From positions 33,546 through 97,545 of the forward strand of contig JAJXWB010000012.1 in the NCBI GenBank assembly GCA_021781815.1: a DNA stretch of 64,000 nt, read 5' to 3'. The notes under the pieces are model-generated. The model was not told the DNA's origin. It was given only the letters and a program-made list of their open reading frames with translations, and searched no databases. The stretch is from Pseudomonadota bacterium. GTDB lineage: Bacteria > Pseudomonadota > Alphaproteobacteria > Rhizobiales > Beijerinckiaceae. Of the stretch, positions 52,301 through 59,387 are shown piece by piece. The stretch's first letter is position 1; the number at the start of each line of letters is the position of its first letter. Made by a program: the position numbers and the translations under genes.

Positions 52301-54806
52301 ATGCGCCAGCCTGCGCTACGAAGTGCGCATTGCGCCGGAGAGCACGACCGAGATCGTGCTGGTCGACGGATGGGCGACGAATTTCGCCGGCGCAGTCGCC
52401 GCCATTGCGCGTCATCTCGACCTGCCCGCGCCCGATGCGGCGGCGATCGCGCATGTGCAGGAGCGCCAGCGCAAGCTTCTGCCCGCACCGGGCGCGCCGA
52501 ACGCCGGCTTTGCCTTCTCCGACGATGGCCGCGCGCTCGAGGTCAGCCCCGGCACGCCGCGCCCGTTCGCGCATGTGATCGCTAATTCGTTCGGGCAGGG
52601 CGCGGTCCTGACCAACGACGGCGACATCTTCTCATTCGCCGGCAATGCGCGGCAGAACTCGTTGACGCCGTTCCGTATGGGCGAAGGCCGCGCGGGGCCA
52701 GCCGGGCAGGCGATCTACGTGCGCGAGATGTCGACTGGCGATGCGGATTGCGCGACATTCCTGCCGTTGCGACGCAGGGATGGGAATTATGACTCCACGT
52801 TCGGGCTCGGTCATGTCGTCTATCGACGCAAGCGCGCTGATCTCGAACTCGAAATGACCGTGTTCACGCCACCGGGGCGCACCTGTGAGGTCAAGCTGCT
52901 GCGCATCGTCAATCCGACCGGCGCCGATCGCATGTTCACGGTCGCGCCAATGGCGGAAATCGTGCTGGATGAGACGCTCGTCGAAAGCCAGAACGCGATC
53001 GAGACCAAGGTCGATCCGTCAGGCCGCGCGCTCTATTTCCGCAATCCCAAGAATGTGTTCGTCAAAGGCTGGGCGTATGCGTCCACCTCGCTCGCCGCCG
53101 AATTCTGCGAGACGTCGCGGCGTCGCGCCTTCGGCGCGCGCAACCGCGCGACGGAATTGCCCTACATGGTCGAGCACGGGCATCCGGATGCAACCTCAAA
53201 TCGCCGCCAACGCTGCGTCGCAGCTTTCTCCGGCGCAGTTGAGGTGAAAGCGAAGAGCGAGACCGTCATCAGCTTCGTGATCGGCCAGACTGGCGAACTG
53301 GAGGATGCGCGGCGCCAGGCCGAAGAGGCGGGAGATGTCGCCTGGTGCCAAGACGCGCTGGAGGACACGAAGGCCTCATGGGACGCAATTCTCGGCGTTC
53401 TGCGGATCGAGACCAACAAGCCGGAGTTCGACCGGCTGATCAACGACTGGCTGCCCTATCAATTGCTGGCGTCGCGCCTTTGGGGCCGCACGGGCCCGGC
53501 GCAGCGCTCGGGCGCGACGGGGTTTCGCGACCAGTTGCAGGATGTGCTGCCGCTGGTCTTCCTCGCGCCCGATCTCGCGCGCCGGCAATTGCTGCTGCAC
53601 GCCGGTCGCCAGTTCATCGAAGGGGACGCCGTCAAGTGGTGGCACACTGCGCCCGGCGGCGGCACGGGGCTGGCCGACCGCACACATTCCTCTGATCCGC
53701 ATCTATGGTTGCCGCATGTGACGTTGCGCTATGTCGAGGCGACAGGCGATGAGGCGGTGCTCGACGCCGAGATCGCGTTCATCGAAAGCGATCTCGTGCC
53801 GCACGGGCAGGAGGGAGCGGCGAATGTGCCGCTGCCGTCGCGGGAAAGAGCGAAGCTGTTCGATCACTGCCGGCTCGCGATCGAATGGACCCTTGACCGC
53901 ATGGGGCGCAACGGCCTGCCGCTGATGGGCTCCGGCGACTGGGACGACGGTATGAACCTCGTCGGTTTCGAAGGCCGTGGCGAAAGCGTCTGGGTCGGTT
54001 TCTTCCTGCATGGCATTCTCGTCGACTTCGCCAGGCTGTGCGACAAGCGCGGCCGCCGCGCCTATTCGGCGCGCTATCTCCAGCAAGCCGAGAAGTTGCG
54101 CGCGGCGCTCGACAAATGCTGGCGGGGCGACCGTTATCTGCGCGCCTTCGCCGACAACGGGCGCGAGGTCGCCCCGATGAGCGCGATGACGGCGTCGTGG
54201 CCGGTTCTGTCGCGCGCCGTCGATTTCGATCGCGGCGTCGAAGCGGTCGAGAAGGCGCTGGCCGTGCTTGCGCGTCCTGATCGCGTGCTGCTGGTGACGC
54301 CGCCCTATGACGAAAATTCAGACCCGTTTCCCGGGCGTTCGGCGGAATATCCGCCGGGGGTGCGCGAGAACGGCGGGCAATATTCGCATGGGTCGTCCTG
54401 GTTCGTGGATGCGCTGGCCCAACTCGCCGAGGCGGCGGCGGACGGCGGAGACGACCAGAAATCGGCGCAGCTCTATGCGCGCGCTTTTGAGACGTGGCGC
54501 GCGATTTCGCCTCTGTCGAAATATTCGACGCCGGAAGCCGCCGACAGGTATGGCATGCCGCCGCATCAGCAACCGGCGGATGTGTATGAGGGGCCGGGCT
54601 ATGAGGGGCGCGGCGGCTGGGCCTGGTACACCGGGTCGGCTGCGCGCATGCTGGTGGCCGCCTACGCCATGCTCGGCCTCAAGCTGGAAAAGGGCGATTT
54701 TGCCTTGCGCGCCGACGCCTTCGCGCCCAAAGGCGACCTGGTGCTGCGGAAAGTCGTCTATCACGGGCAAATATTCGAGCCCGTGAAGGAGACGGCGGAC
54801 GCGTGA
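49326..54806 (+). CDS. Giant membrane-anchored GH94 glycoside phosphorylase-like protein (NdvB C-terminal-half type)
   Basis: About 1826 residues. Residues 1 to about 745 are dominated by hydrophobic helices with loops (MALVAAIVIAGWGGWFAA; YGFLFIGLVGAAGAFI; SVVAAIAAIVLAWLAL). Two GT36/GH94 beta-sandwich modules follow, near 755 (FVLTNGYLTSEWYDDG) and 1085 (AVLTNDGDIFSF). An (alpha/alpha)6 catalytic region (about 1350-1750) has GSGDWDDGMN at 1535-1544, which holds the general-acid Asp of GH94. The double module plus GH94 is the C-terminal half of cyclic beta-1,2-glucan synthase, but that enzyme is about 2800 residues and has GT84. I see no GT84 motifs here. Start ATG 49326 is the best of several; the frame is open to 49206. 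Confidence 0.8.
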   Translation: MNPAANAQDRHMPHLLSVIGGMALVAAIVIAGWGGWFAASIGGVCAGGGLALLSPERRSSNATASRALFDAAVVAAYGLLCNPEGILWRTPGAWRDLFAFTSVGASCAAGLYVGSFLIIMAYSGRRPGAPAAVALALIPFLFCIFVALGSGLPLDLGRIALFGAQVDPSYEAAIGRALVLFVLNEAIIAGALIALGRASQGDPRLHATLFLAALFAAITPVIAAFGSTAWAQSLSPAAGVLFTAATAALAQAGLWGETYLVTQTIANLLRGCPPIEPAVRKPWSSGAAKGAVYGFLFIGLVGAAGAFIESKPLFNGFVATGVFGAAIAGAVLYPLARTILESTDSTPPFHLRFSRELRRPANYLRGLPVGAAIWLGAEAGVSGWSGGDRFLYGAIAGAAAYAGVDVLTDIAPLLTGRRRHLSSWRIYLFGAALGGVVGGAVGWYFDAAQLAVVHEKFYAYTAIFYPHWNRAVGDYNITPLFSKWGATSLGPTQGAVKLFYLESLSGVIQWIFAAPLFSINLFFLTALVKRDLKPLRALFSEEGVRALVDNAILVLRWGLWMAPIIYTFLKAVGEPAWYNQDGLIRTGVATLVATTQPHQAFVDWSLSIFTALLAYDWLRVLIWFDHMGLRVATLVNLSFVGGDVLDEKAARFLGKAQVSRAIPEGLRRFGTWAPLLLPFYIPKGANWDSAWTGAEKLHAASQPALTLLLGYSVVAAIAAIVLAWLALRRLSAAMRRLASEGTGIAGLAGSKPFVLTNGYLTSEWYDDGQSVSIVERAARNGTPIDATRRPDDPAQARGKFIYFREGDGELWSLGNAPCPGGEETRLQRLSPTQLFLTRTRAGIRVEATIEVVQGEAVEVTRLKLVNLEQRPRRLVVATLREWVVNETGVERRDAAYNAIHVGTWFLREPSAIIAQNRLLKTERARQSQRRMSSEVAFHAAGAGATGDIRLLGYEDMKSRFFGLGSVADPGSLMECTPPRGVDDEGLLYGFEPCASLRYEVRIAPESTTEIVLVDGWATNFAGAVAAIARHLDLPAPDAAAIAHVQERQRKLLPAPGAPNAGFAFSDDGRALEVSPGTPRPFAHVIANSFGQGAVLTNDGDIFSFAGNARQNSLTPFRMGEGRAGPAGQAIYVREMSTGDADCATFLPLRRRDGNYDSTFGLGHVVYRRKRADLELEMTVFTPPGRTCEVKLLRIVNPTGADRMFTVAPMAEIVLDETLVESQNAIETKVDPSGRALYFRNPKNVFVKGWAYASTSLAAEFCETSRRRAFGARNRATELPYMVEHGHPDATSNRRQRCVAAFSGAVEVKAKSETVISFVIGQTGELEDARRQAEEAGDVAWCQDALEDTKASWDAILGVLRIETNKPEFDRLINDWLPYQLLASRLWGRTGPAQRSGATGFRDQLQDVLPLVFLAPDLARRQLLLHAGRQFIEGDAVKWWHTAPGGGTGLADRTHSSDPHLWLPHVTLRYVEATGDEAVLDAEIAFIESDLVPHGQEGAANVPLPSRERAKLFDHCRLAIEWTLDRMGRNGLPLMGSGDWDDGMNLVGFEGRGESVWVGFFLHGILVDFARLCDKRGRRAYSARYLQQAEKLRAALDKCWRGDRYLRAFADNGREVAPMSAMTASWPVLSRAVDFDRGVEAVEKALAVLARPDRVLLVTPPYDENSDPFPGRSAEYPPGVRENGGQYSHGSSWFVDALAQLAEAAADGGDDQKSAQLYARAFETWRAISPLSKYSTPEAADRYGMPPHQQPADVYEGPGYEGRGGWAWYTGSAARMLVAAYAMLGLKLEKGDFALRADAFAPKGDLVLRKVVYHGQIFEPVKETADA

Positions 54807-54925
54807 ACACGCGAGGCCTCGCGTCCAGAGCCGCTCGCGCGGTTGATGACCGCGGGACGGCGAGCCACTCGACAATTTCCGGGGGACAAATAAGTTAGGG
54901 CGATTGTCTCTGCTTTTTGTCCAGA

Positions 54926-55723
54926 ATGATTATTCGTGTTTTTTTCCTTGCGGCGTGTTTGGCCGCTACACCAGCCTTGGCGGGCGCGTTCATGCAGGCG
55001 CCGGAGCAGGGGCAGGTCATTGCGCAGCTTTCGTTCGCAGAAGCCGGGCGGAGCTACGACGCCTACGGGCGTCCGGTCGCCATTCCCGCCTGGCGCAAAC
55101 TGGAATTGTCGGCCTATGGGGAATATGGCCTCGCCGACTGGCTGACGCTGATCGGCGAGCCATCGTGGTTCAATTTCCATGTCTCGCCGCCAAAGTATGT
55201 CCTGCCGCCGCAACCGGCCCGGACCATCGACAGGCTGGGCGCAACGATGGCGGGCGCGCGCGTCCTGCTCTACGAATGGGGCGACAATGTCCTCTCAGTC
55301 CAGGCGGTCGGCCGCTATTCGGCGGGCGGCCCGGACGCCCTGAATTACGTCGAGATGGGCCGACGCTTGCAGGCCGACCTGCGCGTGCTGTACGGCCGCA
55401 GCATCGAATTGATGGGTATGCCCGGGTATGTCGACGTGCAGGCGGCGTTCCGTACGGACGGCCCGTTCGGCGATCAGGCGCGCGTCGACATGACGATAGC
55501 GCTGAAGCCGTTTGAGCAGACAACCCTGATGCTGCAGTCATTCACGGCGGTCACGCCCGGCCCGCTCGGCGCCCGGTTCGCGATGTCGCAAAAAGCGCAG
55601 GCAAGCGTACTGTTCGATGTGACGGACACTCTCGCGGTCCAGCTCGGCGCGCTCGTCGCGCTCCGTGGCGTAAATTGCGGGGCGGAGCGAGGCCTCGTCA
55701 GCGGGGCGTGGTGGCGGTTTTAG
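54926..55723 (+). CDS. Outer-membrane-type hypothetical protein
   Basis: About 265 residues. A signal peptide (MIIRVFFLAACLAATPALAGAF) is followed by alternating polar/hydrophobic strands and a C-terminal aromatic residue (SGAWWRF), as in beta-barrel outer-membrane proteins. No named family recognised. ATG 54926 preferred over TTG 54917; no clear ribosome site. It follows the GH94 gene by 119 bases on the same strand, so a joint role in periplasmic or exported glucan handling is possible but unproven. Confidence 0.6.
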   Translation: MIIRVFFLAACLAATPALAGAFMQAPEQGQVIAQLSFAEAGRSYDAYGRPVAIPAWRKLELSAYGEYGLADWLTLIGEPSWFNFHVSPPKYVLPPQPARTIDRLGATMAGARVLLYEWGDNVLSVQAVGRYSAGGPDALNYVEMGRRLQADLRVLYGRSIELMGMPGYVDVQAAFRTDGPFGDQARVDMTIALKPFEQTTLMLQSFTAVTPGPLGARFAMSQKAQASVLFDVTDTLAVQLGALVALRGVNCGAERGLVSGAWWRF

Positions 55724-55762
55724 GATGGACCGCAAGGCGCGCGCCCCGCAGAATGCCGGGCG

Positions 55763-56389
55763 ATGACAGACTTAAGGATTCTGGGCCTGATACTCGCCGG
55801 AGGGCGGGCGACGCGCATGGGCGGCGTCGACAAGGCGTTGGTGCGTCTCGGCGGCAGGCCGCTGCTGGCGCATGCGATTGCGCGACTTTCGACGCAATGC
55901 GGCGCGCTCGCGCTCAGCGCCAATGGCGATGCGGCGCGCTTCGCCTCTTTCGGCCTCCCGGTCGTCGCCGATGATATCCCGGGCTTCGCCGGCCCGCTCG
56001 CCGGCGTCCTGGCGGGCCTCGACCATGCCGGACGATCCGGTTTCCACCTCGTCGTCACGCTGCCCGTCGATACGCCGTTTGCGCCACATGATCTGGTCGC
56101 GCGGCTCGAAGAGGCGCGTTCCGTCACAACGGCGGATGTTTCGGTCGCCAGCTCGGGCGGCCGGCGCCATTACGCCATCGCGCTTTGGCCTGTATCGATG
56201 GCCGGGGACATGAGGCGCTCGCTGATCCAGTCCGGCGAGCGCGGCGTCGCGCGCTTTACCGCGCGCTACAATACCGCGACCGTGGAATGGCCGACCGCGC
56301 CATTCGACCCTTTCCTCAACGTGAATGCGCCTGACGATGTTGTGGCGGCAAATGCGGCGTTGCGCGCGGCGTCAGACGTCGATGGTTGA
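55763..56389 (+). CDS. mobA: Molybdenum cofactor guanylyltransferase MobA
   Basis: 208 residues. Attaches GMP to molybdopterin to make MGD. Nucleotide-binding LILAGGRATRMGGVDKAL at residues 8-25, then VADDIPGFAGPLAGVLAGL and LPVDTPFAPHDLV, are the MobA motifs; the C-terminal FLNVNAPDDV is also typical. It is convergent with the DUF2478 gene (18-base overlap). mobB lies 0.8 kb away, so this is a cofactor-assembly locus. Confidence 0.94.
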   Translation: MTDLRILGLILAGGRATRMGGVDKALVRLGGRPLLAHAIARLSTQCGALALSANGDAARFASFGLPVVADDIPGFAGPLAGVLAGLDHAGRSGFHLVVTLPVDTPFAPHDLVARLEEARSVTTADVSVASSGGRRHYAIALWPVSMAGDMRRSLIQSGERGVARFTARYNTATVEWPTAPFDPFLNVNAPDDVVAANAALRAASDVDG

Positions 56390-56911
56390 GGATGTGACGC
56401 GCGCCCACCATGTCTCGATCGCCGCGCGTTGCGGCGGCAACTGGGAATCGAGCCCTTCGGCAAAGGCGTTCCACGCCTCACGATAGCGCAGCGGCACACA
56501 GATGATCAGCGCATCGCCATCGGCGACCGCGCGGCCGATTTCTCCAAGCATGCCGCCGCCCTCCGATTCAAGGCGTCCGAACCGATTGACGAGGATGAGG
56601 TCCGGGCTTCTTTCGCGCGCCGTCTCCAGCATGCGTGCGGCGGCGGCGATGGCTGCGGGGTCGACGCGGCAGCCCTCCGACTGCGCGCCGAGATCCTGCA
56701 TGATTTGCAAGGTCGCATCGGTATCGAGATCGCGCAGGCGCACGTCGTGCGCCATGCAATTTTCGTCATTGGCGTGTTCCTGCATGAAGCCGGCGATGCG
56801 AACGCCGCCGGCGCGCGCCGCCGCGACGAACTCGCGCAGAGGAGCGTCCGGATCCTCATCACGGTCGAACATGATCGCGGCGAGGCGACTGACGATCTGC
56901 GACGCCATCAA
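56372..56911 (-). CDS. DUF2478 protein (molybdenum-locus NTPase-like)
   Basis: 179 residues. LAAIMFDRDEDPDAPLREFVAAARAGGVRIAGFMQ and CMAHDVRLRDLDTDATLQIMQDLG, with LILVNRFGRLESEGGGMLGEIGRAVADG, match DUF2478, often found with molybdenum transport or cofactor genes. The fold is thought related to NTPases of the THEP1 kind, but no canonical P-loop is visible. It overlaps the tusA-like gene by 4 bases (ATGA), so the two are cotranscribed. Confidence 0.82.
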   Translation of the reverse strand: MMASQIVSRLAAIMFDRDEDPDAPLREFVAAARAGGVRIAGFMQEHANDENCMAHDVRLRDLDTDATLQIMQDLGAQSEGCRVDPAAIAAAARMLETARERSPDLILVNRFGRLESEGGGMLGEIGRAVADGDALIICVPLRYREAWNAFAEGLDSQLPPQRAAIETWWARVTSSTIDV

Positions 56912-57153
56912 GCCGCCCTGCGCCGGATGCGGAAACTGAGAACGGCGCCGTCCGCACTCTGGCCTTCAAGGCGGTGGCCGTTCTCGGCGACGAAATGCGG
57001 GATGTCGATGGCGGCCATCGGATCCGTGCATTCGACGACCAGCAACGCATCCGGGGCGATTCGCTCCAGCGCCTTTCGGGCGCGCAGAACTGGCAGCGGA
57101 CATTTGAGTCCGCGCAGGTCCAGAACCATTCCGGTCAGCGCCTTCGCTTGCAT
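56908..57153 (-). CDS. TusA-like sulfur carrier protein
   Basis: 81 residues, the usual TusA/SirA length. LDLRGLKCPLPVLRARKAL contains the CPxP motif with the sulfur-carrying Cys (residue 18). LLVVECTDPMAAIDIPHFVAENGH is the second half of the fold. Start at 57153 (ATG); a GTG at 57162 is an alternative. It is the first gene of a minus-strand operon with DUF2478 and divergent from mobB. TusA-type proteins can deliver sulfur for molybdenum cofactor or formate dehydrogenase maturation, which fits the location. Confidence 0.86.
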   Translation of the reverse strand: MQAKALTGMVLDLRGLKCPLPVLRARKALERIAPDALLVVECTDPMAAIDIPHFVAENGHRLEGQSADGAVLSFRIRRRAA

Positions 57154-57225
57154 GGCTTTCACATTTCCGTCCCGGTTTGATAAATATAGCAAGATGCAGA
57201 TGCAGCAAAGCAAGCGGCGGATGCG

Positions 57226-57774
57226 ATGCGGGTGATAGGCCTGGCCGGGTGGAGCGGCGCCGGCAAGACGACGCTGGCGACGCGCCTCATTCCCGAACTC
57301 AACCGGCGCGGACTGTCCGTCTCGACGCTGAAACATGCGCATCACGCCTTCGATATCGATACACCCGGTAAGGATTCCTACGAGCACCGCGCTGCGGGCG
57401 CGCGCGAGACGCTTGTTGTCTCCGCCAATCGCCTCGCGCTGATGCGTGAATTTCGCGGCGCGCCGGAGCCTTCGCTCGCCGAGATCTTGCGTCTGCTCGC
57501 TCCCGTCGATCTCGTCCTGATCGAGGGCTTCAAACGCGAGGCGCACGCCAAGGTCGAAATCTTTCGCATGGCGAACGGCAAGAGCGCACTCTACCCGGAC
57601 GATCCGCATATCGTGGGGCTCATCAGCGATCTGGACGCTCCGCCGCCGCGTCTGCCGCATGCGGCGATCGATGACATATGCGCCGCCGCCGATCTCGTGC
57701 TGGCGCATGCGGAGGAGTTAGACGCCCTGCTGGAAAGGCTCGATGGCGGCGTAGGACGGTCAAGGCTTGCGTAA
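57226..57774 (+). CDS. mobB: Molybdopterin-guanine dinucleotide biosynthesis protein MobB
   Basis: 182 residues. GTP-binding accessory of MobA. P-loop GWSGAGKTTL at residues 8-17, STLKHAHHAFDIDTPGKDSYEHRAAGA (typical of MobB), LVLIEGFKREAHAKVEI, and a C-terminal helical part. The 72-base gap to the divergent tusA-like gene is AT-richer (TTGATAAATATAGC) and is the probable promoter for both directions. Its 3' end overlaps the convergent next gene by 15 bases. Confidence 0.93.
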   Translation: MRVIGLAGWSGAGKTTLATRLIPELNRRGLSVSTLKHAHHAFDIDTPGKDSYEHRAAGARETLVVSANRLALMREFRGAPEPSLAEILRLLAPVDLVLIEGFKREAHAKVEIFRMANGKSALYPDDPHIVGLISDLDAPPPRLPHAAIDDICAAADLVLAHAEELDALLERLDGGVGRSRLA

Positions 57775-58107
57775 TGCGGCGTCCATGGCCGCGTTGAGTT
57801 CGGCGAGCAGCGCCGCATCGCCCGGACTATGCGTGCGATCGGGATGCAACGACCAGGCGATGCGTCGTCGCAGACGGCGCAATCGACGCGGCGAATTGCC
57901 GGTCTGTTCGATTTCGCGACGAAACGCCGCCTGGTCCGGCAAAACCCGCGCAGGACGGTCCGCCCCATAGGCTTCTATGGCTTCGCGGCGCGACGCGACG
58001 CTTCGGATGAGCGGTTCTGGCGGCGCGAAAGCGGTTCGGCGAGGCGCCGATCCTGCTGTCGGCGCCTTTTGCTCGAACTCCGCAAGTATGGTCAGAAAAT
58101 CCGGCAT
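57760..58107 (-). CDS. Small protein with J-domain-like C-terminus
   Basis: About 115 residues. The last 40 residues (RLRRLRRRIAWSLHPDRTHS, then ALLAELNAAMDAALRK) match helices II and III of a J-domain around an HPD tripeptide at 88-90, the DnaK-stimulating site. Helix I is not obvious, and the N-terminal 70 residues are unrecognised. Start uncertain: ATG 58107 or TTG 58137. It lies between mobB and an MFS transporter, and a DnaK partner is not local. Confidence 0.6.
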   Translation of the reverse strand: MPDFLTILAEFEQKAPTAGSAPRRTAFAPPEPLIRSVASRREAIEAYGADRPARVLPDQAAFRREIEQTGNSPRRLRRLRRRIAWSLHPDRTHSPGDAALLAELNAAMDAALRKP

Positions 58108-58161
58108 CGGACGCTCGGCTGAGGCATGAAGGCGCAAGCGTAAGGACCGGCGGATAAGAAA

Positions 58162-59364
58162 TCATTGCCGTCGTTGCGGCAGGTTGCGTGGAGAATTCGG
58201 TCTCAGCGCCGCCGCGGCGGCGAGGGCCACCAGCAGCGCGAGCCCTGCGGCGCAGGCATAAGCGAAAGACGCGCCGCGCGCCGACCAGATCGCGCCGAAC
58301 GCGGCGTTGCCGACGAGGATCGCAACCGCGCTGGTCAGGTTGAAAAGGCCAAAGGCGGTGCCGCGCAGGTTTTGCGGCGCGGAATCTGCGACGAGTTTTG
58401 CGAACAGTCCCTGCGACAGGGCCATGTGCAGTCCCCAAAGCGCGACGCCGGCGAAGACTATGGCGACCGATTGCGCCGCCGCCAGAGTAGCCTCCGCAAG
58501 CGCGAGCACGACGATTGCAGCGACCACAAGAATGTGGGACTGCGCAACGTCGGCCAGCGCGCCGGCGGGATAGGCGACAATCGCGTAGACAACGCTCATT
58601 CCGATCAGAACGAATGGCGCATAGGCGGGGTCCAGGCCGAAACTCGCCGCACGCAGCACCAGAAATGCCTCAGCGACGCGCGCAATGGACAGGCCTGCGC
58701 CAAGCGCAACGACGACCCAGAAACCGCACGTCATCTGCCTGGCCGCGGCTTGTGACAGCGGAAAGACGGCGCTGCGCGGGGTAGCGCTGTCGGTGGGCAC
58801 GAAAATGGCGAGTGTGAGCACGGAAAGAATGGCTGGGATGCAGGCCAGAGCGAAAACCAGCCGATAATTGTCGGCGCTCGCCAGCATCAACCCGACCGCG
58901 GCGAGCGGACCGACGATGCCGCCGATCGTGTCGAGCGCCTGTCTAAGGCCGAAAGCCGCGCCGCGCTGGGCCGGCGCCGCCAGATCGGCGATCAGCGCAT
59001 CGCGCGGCGCGCCGCGCACCCCCTTGCCCAAGCGGTCGAAAATGTGGGCTGCGATGACCTCGTAGGCGGTCGTCGCGATCGGGAAGACGGGCTTGGTTGC
59101 GGCGGCGAGGCCGTAGCCGATGAGCGTCGGCAGCTTGCGTCGACCGAGCCAGTCGGAAAGAGCGCCGGAAAAGATTTTTATCGCCAATGTCGTCGCTTCC
59201 GCCGCGCCCTCGACGACCCCCAGCATCGCCGCCGACAGGCCGAGAACGCTCGTGAGGTAGATCGGCAACAGCGCGTGGATCGTCTCGGACGAGAAGTCCA
59301 TGAACATGGAGGTAAAGCCGAGGGCCCAGATGGCGCGGGGGAGGGCGATGCGCGACTGGTCCAT
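58162..59364 (-). CDS. MFS transporter
   Basis: About 400 residues with about 12 hydrophobic helices. FTSMFMDFSSETIHALLPIYL, SDWLGRRKLPTLIGYGLAA (loop 2-3 motif) and DRLGKGVRGAPRDALIADLA place it in the major facilitator superfamily, in a branch common in proteobacteria with unknown substrate. AGGA lies 6 bases upstream of ATG 59364. It starts 23 bases after the stop of the KAP-type gene on the same strand, so they may be cotranscribed. Confidence 0.9.
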   Translation of the reverse strand: MDQSRIALPRAIWALGFTSMFMDFSSETIHALLPIYLTSVLGLSAAMLGVVEGAAEATTLAIKIFSGALSDWLGRRKLPTLIGYGLAAATKPVFPIATTAYEVIAAHIFDRLGKGVRGAPRDALIADLAAPAQRGAAFGLRQALDTIGGIVGPLAAVGLMLASADNYRLVFALACIPAILSVLTLAIFVPTDSATPRSAVFPLSQAAARQMTCGFWVVVALGAGLSIARVAEAFLVLRAASFGLDPAYAPFVLIGMSVVYAIVAYPAGALADVAQSHILVVAAIVVLALAEATLAAAQSVAIVFAGVALWGLHMALSQGLFAKLVADSAPQNLRGTAFGLFNLTSAVAILVGNAAFGAIWSARGASFAYACAAGLALLVALAAAAALRPNSPRNLPQRRQ

Positions 59365-59387
59365 GTTGTTCCTGCCCGGCCGCGTAT

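Noticed and set aside
54807..54925. Terminator after the GH94 gene
   Set aside because: No GC-rich stem followed by a T-run was found, so separation of the two transcripts cannot be shown.
57154..57708. Upstream extension of the TusA-like frame to 266 codons
   Set aside because: TusA proteins are about 80 residues, and the extension is antisense to mobB.
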